A stretch of DNA of 24,069 bases from J054 sp051008735 (GTDB taxonomy: Bacteria > Pseudomonadota > Gammaproteobacteria > Steroidobacterales > GCA-2729495): NCBI GenBank assembly GCA_051008735.1, contig JBPCXH010000077.1, positions 1-24,069 on the forward strand, in the 5' to 3' direction. This document shows, in pieces, positions 1 through 6,993 of this stretch. Position numbers and translations under genes: made by a program. How positions within the stretch are numbered: position 1 is the stretch's first letter; every line of letters begins with the position of its first letter. The notes beneath the pieces were generated by a model, which was not told the DNA's origin, did not search any database, and worked only from the letters and a program-made list of their open reading frames with translations.

Positions 1-3
1 ATC

Positions 4-216
4 GTGCCGGCTTTTCCGGCCTCCGGTCTGTCGTGGACGGGTGGCACTATCCTGGCCTGCGTGGGTTATGCCTTCGGCATTCTGACGATTCGCTGCAAGC
101 AATGCGGCGCGCGCTGGTTCTGGGATGCACTGATGCGCCCCGAAATTTACAAAGCGGTTTTTACCGAGCCTGACTGTCCTGGTTGCAGCAGCGACTTGGA
201 AAGCTCCGGCACCTGA
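4..216 (+). CDS. small CxxC...CxxC hypothetical protein, possibly 5'-truncated by the window edge
   Basis: I do not recognise a named family. The frame is open from base 1, so the GTG at 4 may be internal to a longer gene that starts outside the window. As read, the product is 70 residues: a hydrophobic stretch at about residues 14-28 (TGGTILACVGYAFGI), then CKQC near residue 32 and CPGC near residue 58. Four paired cysteines suggest a small zinc ribbon, here fused to or following a membrane or hydrophobic segment. The gene converges on moeB with only 5 bases between the two stop codons. Function is unknown; it could be the C-terminal part of a larger membrane protein. Confidence 0.5.
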   Translation: MPAFPASGLSWTGGTILACVGYAFGILTIRCKQCGARWFWDALMRPEIYKAVFTEPDCPGCSSDLESSGT

Positions 217-221
217 GGATT

Positions 222-977
222 TCAGGGCCCAGGTGCTTTGCCGCAAACGGGGCAGGCCGGGTTCGGTGAAATACCCAGGCTACGTGATGTGCCAGCCAGG
301 CCGTCATACACCCACAATCTTCCGACGAGCTCCGAGTTCAGGCCGGCCAGCAACTTGATGGCTTCTGTTGCCATCATGCAGCCCACCATACCTGCCACTG
401 GCGCCAGAATCCCCTGGCCGGCGCAGTCATCGAGATTTTCATCGGCCTCCGAGTACAGGCACTGGTAGCACGGGCTGCCTGATTGCGTGGCGTTGAATAC
501 GGCCAACTGTCCTTCAAAACGAATTGCCGCGCCGCTGACCAGGGGCGTGCGTGCATCGACGCAGGCACGATTAATATCCAGGCGCGTGGCGAAATTGTCG
601 GTGCAGTCGAGCACCACATCGCAGCCGCGCACCGCGTCATCCAGTTCATTGGCTGACAAGCGCCGATTAAGAATCGAAACTTTAAGTTCGGGGTTGTAGC
701 GGTTCAGAGTTTCCGCTGCCGCATGGGTTTTGAACTCGCCGACATCGGCCCCCGTGAACAGGATTTGCCGAGGCAGGTTGGTGGCGTCCACGCGATCGAA
801 ATCGTTAATGACCAGGTGGCCCACGCCGGCGTTACCCAGGTACAGGGCGGCCGTGGCGCCGAGCCCGCCAAGCCCGATGATCAGCGCGCTGCCGCCGGCA
901 ATCTGCGCCTGTCCCGCAGGGCCGATCTGGGGCAGGGCCAGCTGCCGGCTGTAGCGCAGGGAGTCGACGTCAGTCAT
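222..977 (-). CDS. moeB: MoeB/ThiF/HesA-family adenylyltransferase (E1-like)
   Basis: The family adenylates the C-terminal glycine of a ubiquitin-like sulfur carrier (MoaD or ThiS) in the cytoplasm, the activation step of molybdopterin or thiamine-thiazole synthesis. The 251-residue product has the nucleotide-binding GLGGLG at residues 35-40, the acidic strand end DFD near 59-61, a conserved R70Q, the TDN motif at 126-128, and two zinc-binding CxxC pairs (C170/C173 and C242/C245). There is no C-terminal rhodanese domain, so it is the short MoeB/ThiF form. Its ATG overlaps the prmC stop by 8 bases, which indicates translational coupling. This prmC–moeB order is the same as in Pseudomonas. MoeB is the more likely label from context; sequence alone does not exclude ThiF, since no moaD or thiS is in view. 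Confidence 0.9.
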   Translation of the reverse strand: MTDVDSLRYSRQLALPQIGPAGQAQIAGGSALIIGLGGLGATAALYLGNAGVGHLVINDFDRVDATNLPRQILFTGADVGEFKTHAAAETLNRYNPELKVSILNRRLSANELDDAVRGCDVVLDCTDNFATRLDINRACVDARTPLVSGAAIRFEGQLAVFNATQSGSPCYQCLYSEADENLDDCAGQGILAPVAGMVGCMMATEAIKLLAGLNSELVGRLWVYDGLAGTSRSLGISPNPACPVCGKAPGP

Positions 978-1845
978 CGTCGCCCAGCCACTGTCCTTCG
1001 GTTACCCGGGGCTTGCCGGGCAAGTCCCGGTAGGTAGCGATGGCGCTGAAACCGGCCTCCTGAAACAGGCGTGCCGCGACAGGGCCCTGACGAAAGCCAT
1101 GCTCAACCAGCAGCCACCCGCCCGGTTTCAGGTGCGCGGTCGCTTCGGCCACCACGGGTTTCAGGCACAACAAGCCATCGCGACCGGCGCGCAGTGCCAT
1201 GGCGGGTTCATGGCCCAGTTCGAAGTGGTTAAGCATCCACTCCTGATCCGTGACATAAGGCGGATTGCTGACAATGGTGTCGAACAGCTGATCGTCTGCC
1301 GCCTTGTACCAGTCGCCAAAACGAAAGCTCACATTCGCTAACTGCAGGCTGCCTGCGTTGTAGCGTGCAACTTTAAGGGCTTCTTCGCTCAGGTCGGTGG
1401 CGGTCACTGACACAGCCGGGCGTTCGGTGGCCAATGCCAGGGCGACGGCGCCACTGCCGGTGCCCAGCTCCAGTAGCGTGCCGGGCTCACCCGCCGGTAT
1501 CCGCTTCAGCGCGCATTCCACCAGCATTTCCGTTTCTGGTCTTGGCACCAGGGTGGCGGGTGTCACCTGAATCTGCAGTGACCAGAACTCCCGGTAGCCG
1601 ATGAGCTGGGCCACCGGTCGCCCGGCCTGGCGTTCTTCAATCATGCCTCGGAAACGCTGCACAATTTCCGGCCGCACCGCCAGGTCACTGTCGCCGAACA
1701 GGCGCACCCGTTCCCAGCCCAGGGCATGAGCCAGCAACAACTCGGCATCCAGCCGCGCGGAGCGACTACTGGATCGAAGTTGTTCTGTACTGTCCTGCAA
1801 CAGTGCGGCGACTGTGGGGGATTCGTCCTGCGTTCCTGCTTGCAT
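970..1845 (-). CDS. prmC: peptide chain release factor N5-glutamine methyltransferase PrmC (HemK)
   Basis: PrmC methylates the glutamine of the GGQ motif in RF1 and RF2, using S-adenosylmethionine, in the cytoplasm. The product shows an N-terminal helical substrate-binding domain (about residues 1-100, with the typical YREFW and VPRPETE signatures), SAM motif I LELGTGSG at about 125-132, and the catalytic NPPY at about 194-197. An ATG at 1845 is preferred; a TTG directly before it (1848) would add one residue. The family partner prfA normally sits immediately upstream, but here it lies 4 kb away across a sulfur gene block, so prmC–moeB must be driven from the short region shared with the divergent MetB/MetC-family gene. 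Length is normal for the family. Confidence 0.95.
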   Translation of the reverse strand: MQAGTQDESPTVAALLQDSTEQLRSSSRSARLDAELLLAHALGWERVRLFGDSDLAVRPEIVQRFRGMIEERQAGRPVAQLIGYREFWSLQIQVTPATLVPRPETEMLVECALKRIPAGEPGTLLELGTGSGAVALALATERPAVSVTATDLSEEALKVARYNAGSLQLANVSFRFGDWYKAADDQLFDTIVSNPPYVTDQEWMLNHFELGHEPAMALRAGRDGLLCLKPVVAEATAHLKPGGWLLVEHGFRQGPVAARLFQEAGFSAIATYRDLPGKPRVTEGQWLGDDD

Positions 1846-1923
1846 CAAGGCGCCTGTGCTAGCCTGCTAAAAACCTGCAGATGTTGTACCACAGAGCCCC
1901 ACAGCGGGCGCGATCACCAGCTT
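1846..1923. promoter_or_regulatory. divergent promoter region between prmC and the MetB/MetC-family gene
   Basis: This 78-base spacer must hold promoters for both directions. On the plus strand TGC followed by TAGCCT (1857-1865) has the form of an extended -10 element that could serve the gene at 1924, leaving a leader of about 50 bases. On the minus strand GTACAAC near 1880 could give a TACAAC -10 for prmC. Neither has a convincing -35 box, and no Shine-Dalgarno sequence stands out for the gene at 1924. No operator palindrome is evident. Confidence 0.35.
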
Positions 1924-3084
1924 ATGGCAGATTCCAGCAAGACCACAGACATCGCCACCCGCTGCATACACGCCGGCGACACGGTGGACCCGGCCACCGG
2001 CGCCGTTATGCCGCCGATTGTCACCAGCAGCATCTATCGAGTGGCCGAGTTCGGTGAGCCCATGCCCCATGCGTATTCGCGGGCCACAAATCCGACGCGC
2101 GACGCCCTGGAGCGTTGCGTTGCGGAACTGGAAGGGGGCGTCCGCGGTGTGGCTTATGCCGCCGGCATGGCGGCCACCGCCGGTGTGCTGGATCTGCTGC
2201 CCGCCGGCACTCACGTGGTGGCCCCGCGTGATCTGTATGGCGGCAGTCAGCGCTTGTTTCAGGAAGTGCGTACGCGCACGGCCGGGCTGGAGTTCACGTT
2301 TGTGGATTTTTGCGACCTTCAGGCCGTGGCGAAGGCCGTGCGTTCCGATACCGGGCTGGTCTGGATCGAGACGCCCAGCAACCCCTTGCTGAAAATTGTT
2401 GATATAGCCGCCGTGGCCGAAATTGCCCACTCTTCCGGCGCGCTGGTGGCGGCCGACAACACCTTCGCCACCCCTTGTTTGCAGCGGCCGCTGGAGATGG
2501 GTTGTGACATCAGCATGCATTCGACCACCAAGTACCTGGGTGGGCACTCGGATGTCATCGGCGGCCTGAATGTGGTGGCTGATCCTGAGCTTGGCAAGCA
2601 ACTGGTGTCTTTGCGCAGTGCGGTGGGTTCTGTCCCGGGCCCATTCGATGCTTACCTGGTGCTGCGCGGCGTGAAAACTCTCGCCCTGCGCATGGAGCGC
2701 CACGCACAGAATGCCCAGATCCTGGCCGAGTGGTTACAGGCACAGCCCGCCGTCGCGCAAGTTTACTTTCCGGGTCTGGCGGCTGATCCGGGCCATGCAT
2801 TGGCCCGGCGGCAAATGTCGGATTTCGGCGGCATGCTGGCTTTTGAATTGCGTGGCGAGGTGGCCGCCTTTATGAATGCGCTTGAAGTGTTTACGGTTGC
2901 CGAGAGCCTGGGGGGCGTGGAAAGTCTGGCCGGTCACCCGGCCACCATGAGCCACTCCAGTATCCCGCCCCAGACCCGGCGTGAGATGGGGATTTCGGAC
3001 AATCTCATCCGACTCTCCGTGGGCATTGAGCACGCGGACGATTTGCTGGCTGATTTGGGCATGGCCCTGGCCAGGGTCTCGTAA
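1924..3084 (+). CDS. MetB/MetC-family PLP enzyme (cystathionine gamma-synthase or gamma-lyase)
   Basis: Enzymes of the Cys/Met-metabolism PLP family make or cleave cystathionine and related thioethers in the cytoplasm. The 386-residue product carries the family signatures: YSRATNPTR (51-59) for PLP phosphate and the neighbouring active site, AADNTF (176-181) with the PLP-contacting aspartate, STTKYLGGHSD with the Schiff-base lysine K203, and the C-terminal ESLGGVESL and SVGIE motifs. The frame is open 198 bases further upstream, but the extra codons lie antisense to prmC and resemble no family N-terminus; residues from the ATG at 1924 (DIATRCIHAGD) match it well. Synthase and gamma-lyase activity cannot be separated by eye. 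A cysteine synthase nearby leaves both forward and reverse transsulfuration open. Confidence 0.9.
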   Translation: MADSSKTTDIATRCIHAGDTVDPATGAVMPPIVTSSIYRVAEFGEPMPHAYSRATNPTRDALERCVAELEGGVRGVAYAAGMAATAGVLDLLPAGTHVVAPRDLYGGSQRLFQEVRTRTAGLEFTFVDFCDLQAVAKAVRSDTGLVWIETPSNPLLKIVDIAAVAEIAHSSGALVAADNTFATPCLQRPLEMGCDISMHSTTKYLGGHSDVIGGLNVVADPELGKQLVSLRSAVGSVPGPFDAYLVLRGVKTLALRMERHAQNAQILAEWLQAQPAVAQVYFPGLAADPGHALARRQMSDFGGMLAFELRGEVAAFMNALEVFTVAESLGGVESLAGHPATMSHSSIPPQTRREMGISDNLIRLSVGIEHADDLLADLGMALARVS

Positions 3085-3245
3085 GTGCGGCAATCATCAA
3101 TCGCTGCCATGCTGTGATGTAACTTACTTCGATTCCAGTTCTTATTGCCTGCCTGCCCGGAACGATCCTGTTCAGTCGGCAAATCCGCTGAGAAAAATTC
3201 GATGCCGTTGCAAAAACAAATCGCCCAGAAAGAAGGAAATCTGCC
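3085..3245. other. intergenic leader before the flavodoxin-fold gene
   Basis: These 161 bases are visibly AT-richer than the genes around them and separate the PLP gene from the next plus-strand gene, so an independent promoter is plausible. I see no clean -35/-10 pair and no strong terminator hairpin. The last 15 bases contain AAGAAGGAAAT (3230-3240), a good Shine-Dalgarno sequence for the ATG at 3246. No known riboswitch could be recognised by eye. Confidence 0.4.
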
Positions 3246-3992
3246 ATGACCCTTTCCGCAAAACAGCAGGATCTGTGCACCCGCAGTAGCTGGGACTTCT
3301 CGGACCTGAAAGCCGTGTTCCTGAACTGCACGCTGAAGCGCAGTCCGGAGTTGTCTCATACCCAGGGGCTGATCGACATCGCGGCTGCCATCATGAAGGC
3401 GAATAAGGTTAGCCTGGAGGTAATCCGGCCGGTGGACCACGACCTGGCCTTCGGTGTGTGGCCCGATATGAGGGAGCACGGCTGGGATACCGATGGGTGG
3501 CCCGGCATTCTCGACAAAGTCATGGCAGCAGACATTCTGGTGCTGACAACCCCGATCTGGCTCGGGGAAAAATCGTCGGTCTGTACGCAGACCATCGAGC
3601 GGCTGTACGCGGCATCGGGCAATCTCAACGAGCACGGCCAATACGCCTATTACGGTCGTGTGGGTGGCTGCCTGGTTACTGGCAACGAAGACGGCGCCAA
3701 GCACTGCGCCATGAATATTCTTTATTCCCTGCAGCACCTTGGCTACACGATTCCGCCGCAGGCGGATGCGGGCTGGCTGGGTGAAGCGGGGCCGGGCCCG
3801 TCCTACCTGGACGAAGGCTCGGGCGGCCCGGAGAACGATTTCACGAACCGAAACACGACCTTTATGACGTGGAACCTGCTGCATCTGGCGCGGCTTCTGA
3901 AAGACGCCGGTGGTGTTCCCGCCCATGGCAATCAGCGATCCGACTGGGATGCCGGCTGCCGTTTCGATTTTCCGAATCCCGACTACCGCTAG
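3246..3992 (+). CDS. flavodoxin-fold NAD(P)H-dependent FMN reductase family protein
   Basis: Proteins of the NADPH-dependent FMN reductase superfamily bind FMN and pass electrons from NAD(P)H to small acceptors in the cytoplasm. Here the FMN-phosphate loop is the LNCTLKRSPELSHT region (about 26-39), followed by the LTTPIWLGEKSS segment (about 99-110) that forms the second flavin loop, and VTGNEDGAKH (about 149-158) for the third. At 248 residues it belongs to a longer subgroup with a C-terminal extension (GPGPSYLDEG, then RNTTFMTWNLLHLARLLK). A strong Shine-Dalgarno sequence AAGAAGGAAA supports the start. Its stop is 4 bases before the first transporter half, so the three genes probably form one operon with a sulfur-related role; the actual substrate is unknown. 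Confidence 0.85.
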   Translation: MTLSAKQQDLCTRSSWDFSDLKAVFLNCTLKRSPELSHTQGLIDIAAAIMKANKVSLEVIRPVDHDLAFGVWPDMREHGWDTDGWPGILDKVMAADILVLTTPIWLGEKSSVCTQTIERLYAASGNLNEHGQYAYYGRVGGCLVTGNEDGAKHCAMNILYSLQHLGYTIPPQADAGWLGEAGPGPSYLDEGSGGPENDFTNRNTTFMTWNLLHLARLLKDAGGVPAHGNQRSDWDAGCRFDFPNPDYR

Positions 3993-3996
3993 CTTC

Positions 3997-4428
3997 ATGA
4001 CGAGTTTCATGCCGATTTCTGCCTTCATCGGCGGTTGCCTGATCGGCTCGGCGGCTGTGCTGCTCATGGCAATGAATGGGCGCATCGCCGGGATCAGCGG
4101 CATCTTCCAGGGCGCTGTTGACGGCACTCGCGGCGATCGTGGCTGGCGCTGGTTGTTTGTCGGGGGGCTCGTGCTCGGGGCCTGGCTGAGCATCAGCATG
4201 ACCGGCGCCGGTTTCACCTTAAGGCTGGATTACCCGCCGGCCCTGGTGATAGCGGCGGGCCTGGTGGTGGGTTTTGGTACGCGCCTTGGCAGCGGCTGCA
4301 CCAGCGGTCACGGGGTCTGTGGCATCGCCCGCTTGTCCCTTCGCTCCGTCGTGGCAACGCTGATGTTCATGCTGACCGGGTTTATCACAGTCTTTGTCAT
4401 GCGGCATCTTGTCGGCGTGACCGGATGA
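3997..4428 (+). CDS. YeeE/YedE-family sulfur transporter, N-terminal half (PmpA/PmpB-like)
   Basis: This is one half of a split YeeE/YedE (DUF395) inner-membrane protein, a family whose characterised member TsuA imports thiosulfate. The 143-residue product has four hydrophobic segments (about 8-26, 52-70, 81-95 and 115-138) and the signature GSGCTSGHGVCG with C101 and C108, the cysteine loop thought to contact sulfur. The frame extends upstream into the previous gene, but the ATG at 3997, 4 bases behind the flavodoxin-gene stop, gives the expected family length; the ATG at 4012 is an alternative. No strong Shine-Dalgarno is seen, so coupling to the upstream gene is likely. The stop overlaps the next start as ATGA. 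Confidence 0.88.
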   Translation: MTSFMPISAFIGGCLIGSAAVLLMAMNGRIAGISGIFQGAVDGTRGDRGWRWLFVGGLVLGAWLSISMTGAGFTLRLDYPPALVIAAGLVVGFGTRLGSGCTSGHGVCGIARLSLRSVVATLMFMLTGFITVFVMRHLVGVTG

Positions 4429-4856
4429 AGCAGGCGCTGGCAAGGGATGGCATGGCGCTGCTGGCCGGTGCCCTGTTTGGCGCAGGCCTGGCCGTGTCCC
4501 AGATGATTAATCCGCACAAGGTGCAGGCCTTTCTGGATCTGGCCGGTGACTGGGATCCCAGTCTGGCCCTCACCATGGCGGGCGCGCTGCTGGTAACCAG
4601 TGTCGGTTATCGCCTGGTGCTCAAGCGTTCGCGACCGCTGCTGGGTGATGTTTTCAGCTTGCCGTCACAGCAGGTCATCGACCCGCGCCTGTTACTTGGT
4701 GCTGCGCTATTTGGTGTCGGCTGGGGTTTGGGTGGTTACTGTCCGGGACCTGCCATCGCCGCCGTCGCACTGGGCACCCTTGAACCGTGGTTGTTCCTGG
4801 GTGCCATGCTCATCGGCGGGCTGCTGGCCGCCCGGCTACCCGGGGCCAATCCCTGA
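4425..4856 (+). CDS. YeeE/YedE-family sulfur transporter, C-terminal half (PmpA/PmpB-like)
   Basis: This is the second half of the split YeeE/YedE transporter. It has 143 residues with hydrophobic segments at about 10-28, 47-64, 88-104 and 122-136, and the family motif GGYCPGPAIA with C106. It starts inside the stop of the first half (ATGA), so the two halves are translationally coupled and presumably assemble as a heteromer in the inner membrane. Full-length TsuA-type proteins contain both halves in one chain. Thiosulfate is the best-supported substrate in the family, but sulfide, polysulfide or selenium compounds are possible; the sequence does not decide. The gene converges on the cysteine synthase gene with 13 bases between stops. 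Confidence 0.88.
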   Translation: MKQALARDGMALLAGALFGAGLAVSQMINPHKVQAFLDLAGDWDPSLALTMAGALLVTSVGYRLVLKRSRPLLGDVFSLPSQQVIDPRLLLGAALFGVGWGLGGYCPGPAIAAVALGTLEPWLFLGAMLIGGLLAARLPGANP

Positions 4857-4869
4857 AGAGCCCTGATGC

Positions 4870-5886
4870 TTAACCGTCCAGGTTGAGCCAGTCGGGCAGG
4901 GACAGTCCTTTGGTCTGAAGAAACTCGCGATTGAACAGCCTTGCGCGATAGCGCATGGCTGAATCGCAAAGAATGGTCACGATGGTGTGGCCAGGGCCGA
5001 GTTCTCTGGCCAGGCGCACCGCACCGGCGACGTTCACCCCACTGGAGCCGCCCAGGGACAGGCCTTCCTCGCGAATCATGTCGTACACCAGCGGGATGGA
5101 TTCGGTATCGGGGATCTGGAACGGCCTGTCAATAGCTGTGCCCTCCAGGTTATCCGTGATGCGCGAATTGCCAATGCCTTCGCTGATGGAGCCACCCTCA
5201 GCCTTCAGTTCCCCGTGCTCGTAATAGTTATAGAGCGCCGAGCCGGTTGGGTCCGCCAGGCCAATGCAGATATCCGGCTTGCGGGCTTTCAGAGCGCGGG
5301 CAATACCGGCCAGGGTGCCACCGGTCCCCACAGAGCAGATAAAGCCGTCCACATTGCCGTCTGTCTGCGCCCAGATTTCCGGACCGGTAGTGGTCGCGTG
5401 GAAGTCCCGGTTAGCCGTGTTGTTGAACTGGTTGGCCCAGAAAGCGCTGTTGGGCTCTGCCTCATTAAGTTCGGCGGCGAGGCGTTGTGAGACTTTGGTG
5501 AAATGGTTGGGGTCTTTCAGGGGCACGGCCGGCACCAGTTGCAGGGTCGCGCCATAAGAGCGCAGGGTATCGATCTTGTCCTGGCTTTGGTTGTCGGGCA
5601 TCACAATGACGGTTGCATAACCCAGGCAATTACCGACCACGGCCAGGCCGATGCCCGTATTGCCGGCGGTTCCCTCCACGATGGTGCCGCCGGGGCTTAA
5701 CAGTTCTTTGGCTTCTGCGTCGCGCACCATGCCCAGGGCCGCCCGGTCTTTCACCGAGCCGCCGGGGTTCATGAACTCAGCCTTGCCGAGAATTTCGCAG
5801 CCGGTGGCATCGGACACCCGGTTCAGACGAATCAGGGGCGTGTTGCCGATACAGCCGATGGTGTCCGGGTAGTTCTGCGTGGTCAC
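4870..5886 (-). CDS. cysK: cysteine synthase, fungal/mitochondrial-like subtype (CysK family)
   Basis: The enzyme replaces the acetyl group of O-acetylserine with sulfide, or thiosulfate in CysM-like members, to make cysteine; PLP is the cofactor. The 338-residue product shows IGNTPLIRLN (13-22), NPGGSVKDR with Schiff-base lysine K46, the substrate loop EGTAGNTGIGLA (71-82; classical CysK has TSGNTG), and the phosphate loop VGTGGTLAG near 200. The chosen start is GTG at 5886, one base after the prfA stop, with GGAG 10 bases upstream inside the prfA tail. An ATG at 5952 is in frame but would add 22 unrelated residues overlapping prfA. The gene takes the slot where prmC usually follows prfA. 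A cystathionine beta-synthase-like activity cannot be excluded because of the MetB/MetC-family gene nearby. Confidence 0.9.
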   Translation of the reverse strand: MTTQNYPDTIGCIGNTPLIRLNRVSDATGCEILGKAEFMNPGGSVKDRAALGMVRDAEAKELLSPGGTIVEGTAGNTGIGLAVVGNCLGYATVIVMPDNQSQDKIDTLRSYGATLQLVPAVPLKDPNHFTKVSQRLAAELNEAEPNSAFWANQFNNTANRDFHATTTGPEIWAQTDGNVDGFICSVGTGGTLAGIARALKARKPDICIGLADPTGSALYNYYEHGELKAEGGSISEGIGNSRITDNLEGTAIDRPFQIPDTESIPLVYDMIREEGLSLGGSSGVNVAGAVRLARELGPGHTIVTILCDSAMRYRARLFNREFLQTKGLSLPDWLNLDG

Positions 5887-5887
5887 G

Positions 5888-6973
5888 TCAATGTTGCTCC
5901 AGTGCTGCCAGTTGCGCCGCGTGATGCTCAGCGGCCAGGGGTTCAACCACATGATCCAGGTTGCCTTCGAGGATCTCGTTAAGTTTGTAGAGGGTCAGGT
6001 TAATCCGGTGATCGGTCACGCGGCCCTGGGGAAAGTTATAGGTCCGTATGCGCTCAGAGCGGTCGCCTGAGCCGACCAGGCTCTTGCGCTCGGCAGCCTG
6101 GGCTTGTTGCCGGCGGCTTTCCTCGGCATCCATCAGGCGCGCCTGAAGCAGTGCCATCGCGCGCGCCCGGTTCTTGTGCTGAGAGCGTTCATCCTGGCAT
6201 TCCACGACGATACCCGTGGGCAAGTGAGTCAGGCGCACGGCAGAGTCTGTCTTATTAACGTGCTGGCCGCCGGCCCCCGAGGCGCGGTAAGTATCCACAC
6301 GCAAATCGGCGGTATTGATATCGATGCTGTCGATTTCTCCCGGCTCCGGCAGCACCGCGACGGTGCAGGCCGAAGTGTGAATGCGTCCCTGGGCTTCGGT
6401 TTCCGGCACACGCTGCACACGGTGGGCGCCCGACTCAAACTTCAGGCGTGAATAGGCGCCGCGCCCGGCGATCCGGCCAATGACTTCTTTGTAACCGCCG
6501 TGTTCGCCTTCGCTGGCGCTAAGGATTTCCAGGGTCCAGCCGCGTTGCTCGGCATACTTCAGATACATGCGAAACAGATTGCCGGCAAAAATGGCCGCTT
6601 CGTCGCCACCGGTCCCGGCGCGGATCTCCAGATAAATATTGGCATCGTCGCGCGGATCCCTGGGGACCAGGTGGGTTTGCAAGTCCTGTTCCAGCTGGGT
6701 CAGTCGTGCTTCGGCCTCAGTTGCTTCGTCTTCGCCCAGCTGGCGAATCTCCGGATCTGCATCGGTCAGCATTTCACGGGCAGCGGCGTGATCTGCCTCG
6801 GCTTCGCGCAGCTGCGCGGTCAGACGCACGACGGGCTCCAGCTGGGCGTATTCCTTGGACAGCTCCCGAAAGCGGTTCTGATCACCAATGACTTCGGGGT
6901 CGCCCAGCAAGTGGCCCAGCTCCTCTGACCGGGCTGTGAGCTGCTGGAGTTTTTCCGCAATGCTGGCTTTCAC
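5888..6973 (-). CDS. prfA: peptide chain release factor 1
   Basis: RF1 reads UAA and UAG stop codons in the ribosomal A site and triggers peptide release. The 361-residue product is full length. It has the N-terminal coiled-coil domain (about 1-100), the codon-recognition PxT tripeptide as P190-E191-T192, and the catalytic GGQ at 235-237 within the GAGGQHVNKTDSAVR region. Its GGQ glutamine is the substrate of PrmC, whose gene is in this window. The start codon is GTG at 6973 (KASIAEKLQQL follows, matching the family N-terminus). It is followed one base later by cysK on the same strand. The usual upstream gene hemA is missing; the divergent lbcA-like gene begins only 20 bases away. Confidence 0.97.
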   Translation of the reverse strand: MKASIAEKLQQLTARSEELGHLLGDPEVIGDQNRFRELSKEYAQLEPVVRLTAQLREAEADHAAAREMLTDADPEIRQLGEDEATEAEARLTQLEQDLQTHLVPRDPRDDANIYLEIRAGTGGDEAAIFAGNLFRMYLKYAEQRGWTLEILSASEGEHGGYKEVIGRIAGRGAYSRLKFESGAHRVQRVPETEAQGRIHTSACTVAVLPEPGEIDSIDINTADLRVDTYRASGAGGQHVNKTDSAVRLTHLPTGIVVECQDERSQHKNRARAMALLQARLMDAEESRRQQAQAAERKSLVGSGDRSERIRTYNFPQGRVTDHRINLTLYKLNEILEGNLDHVVEPLAAEHHAAQLAALEQH

Positions 6974-6993
6974 AACAGCTATTATCCCCGTTC
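6974..6993. promoter_or_regulatory. 20-base divergent spacer with overlapping -10-like boxes for prfA and lbcA
   Basis: The spacer contains TATTAT on the plus strand (6980-6985) and, overlapping it on the minus strand, GATAAT (6986-6981). Each matches the sigma70 -10 consensus at five of six positions. TATTAT ends 8 bases before the lbcA ATG and GATAAT ends 7 bases before the prfA GTG, so transcripts started at normal distance would begin at or next to the start codons. No Shine-Dalgarno sequence is seen before either gene, and no good -35 box is visible in the flanking coding DNA. Both promoters are inferred, not shown. Confidence 0.4.

Noticed and set aside
1726..1923. N-terminal extension of the MetB/MetC-family enzyme
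   Set aside because: The added residues are antisense to prmC and do not resemble the family; the ATG at 1924 fits.
1867..2703. 278-codon minus-strand frame rich in His, Gly and Gln
   Set aside because: It is antisense to the PLP enzyme gene, and its composition is that of a reverse-frame artefact.
2934..4217. 427-codon minus-strand open frame across three genes
   Set aside because: It runs antisense to the PLP enzyme, the flavoprotein and the transporter half; low-complexity composition, no domain and no ribosome binding site.
5887..5952. Longer cysK start overlapping prfA
   Set aside because: The 22 extra residues are prfA-antiframe sequence without family similarity; the GTG at 5886 has a Shine-Dalgarno and normal length.
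6390..6410. PET instead of PAT in the RF1 codon-recognition tripeptide
   Set aside because: The middle position is variable in RF1 proteins (PxT), and other bacteria also carry PET, so no change in stop-codon use is implied.
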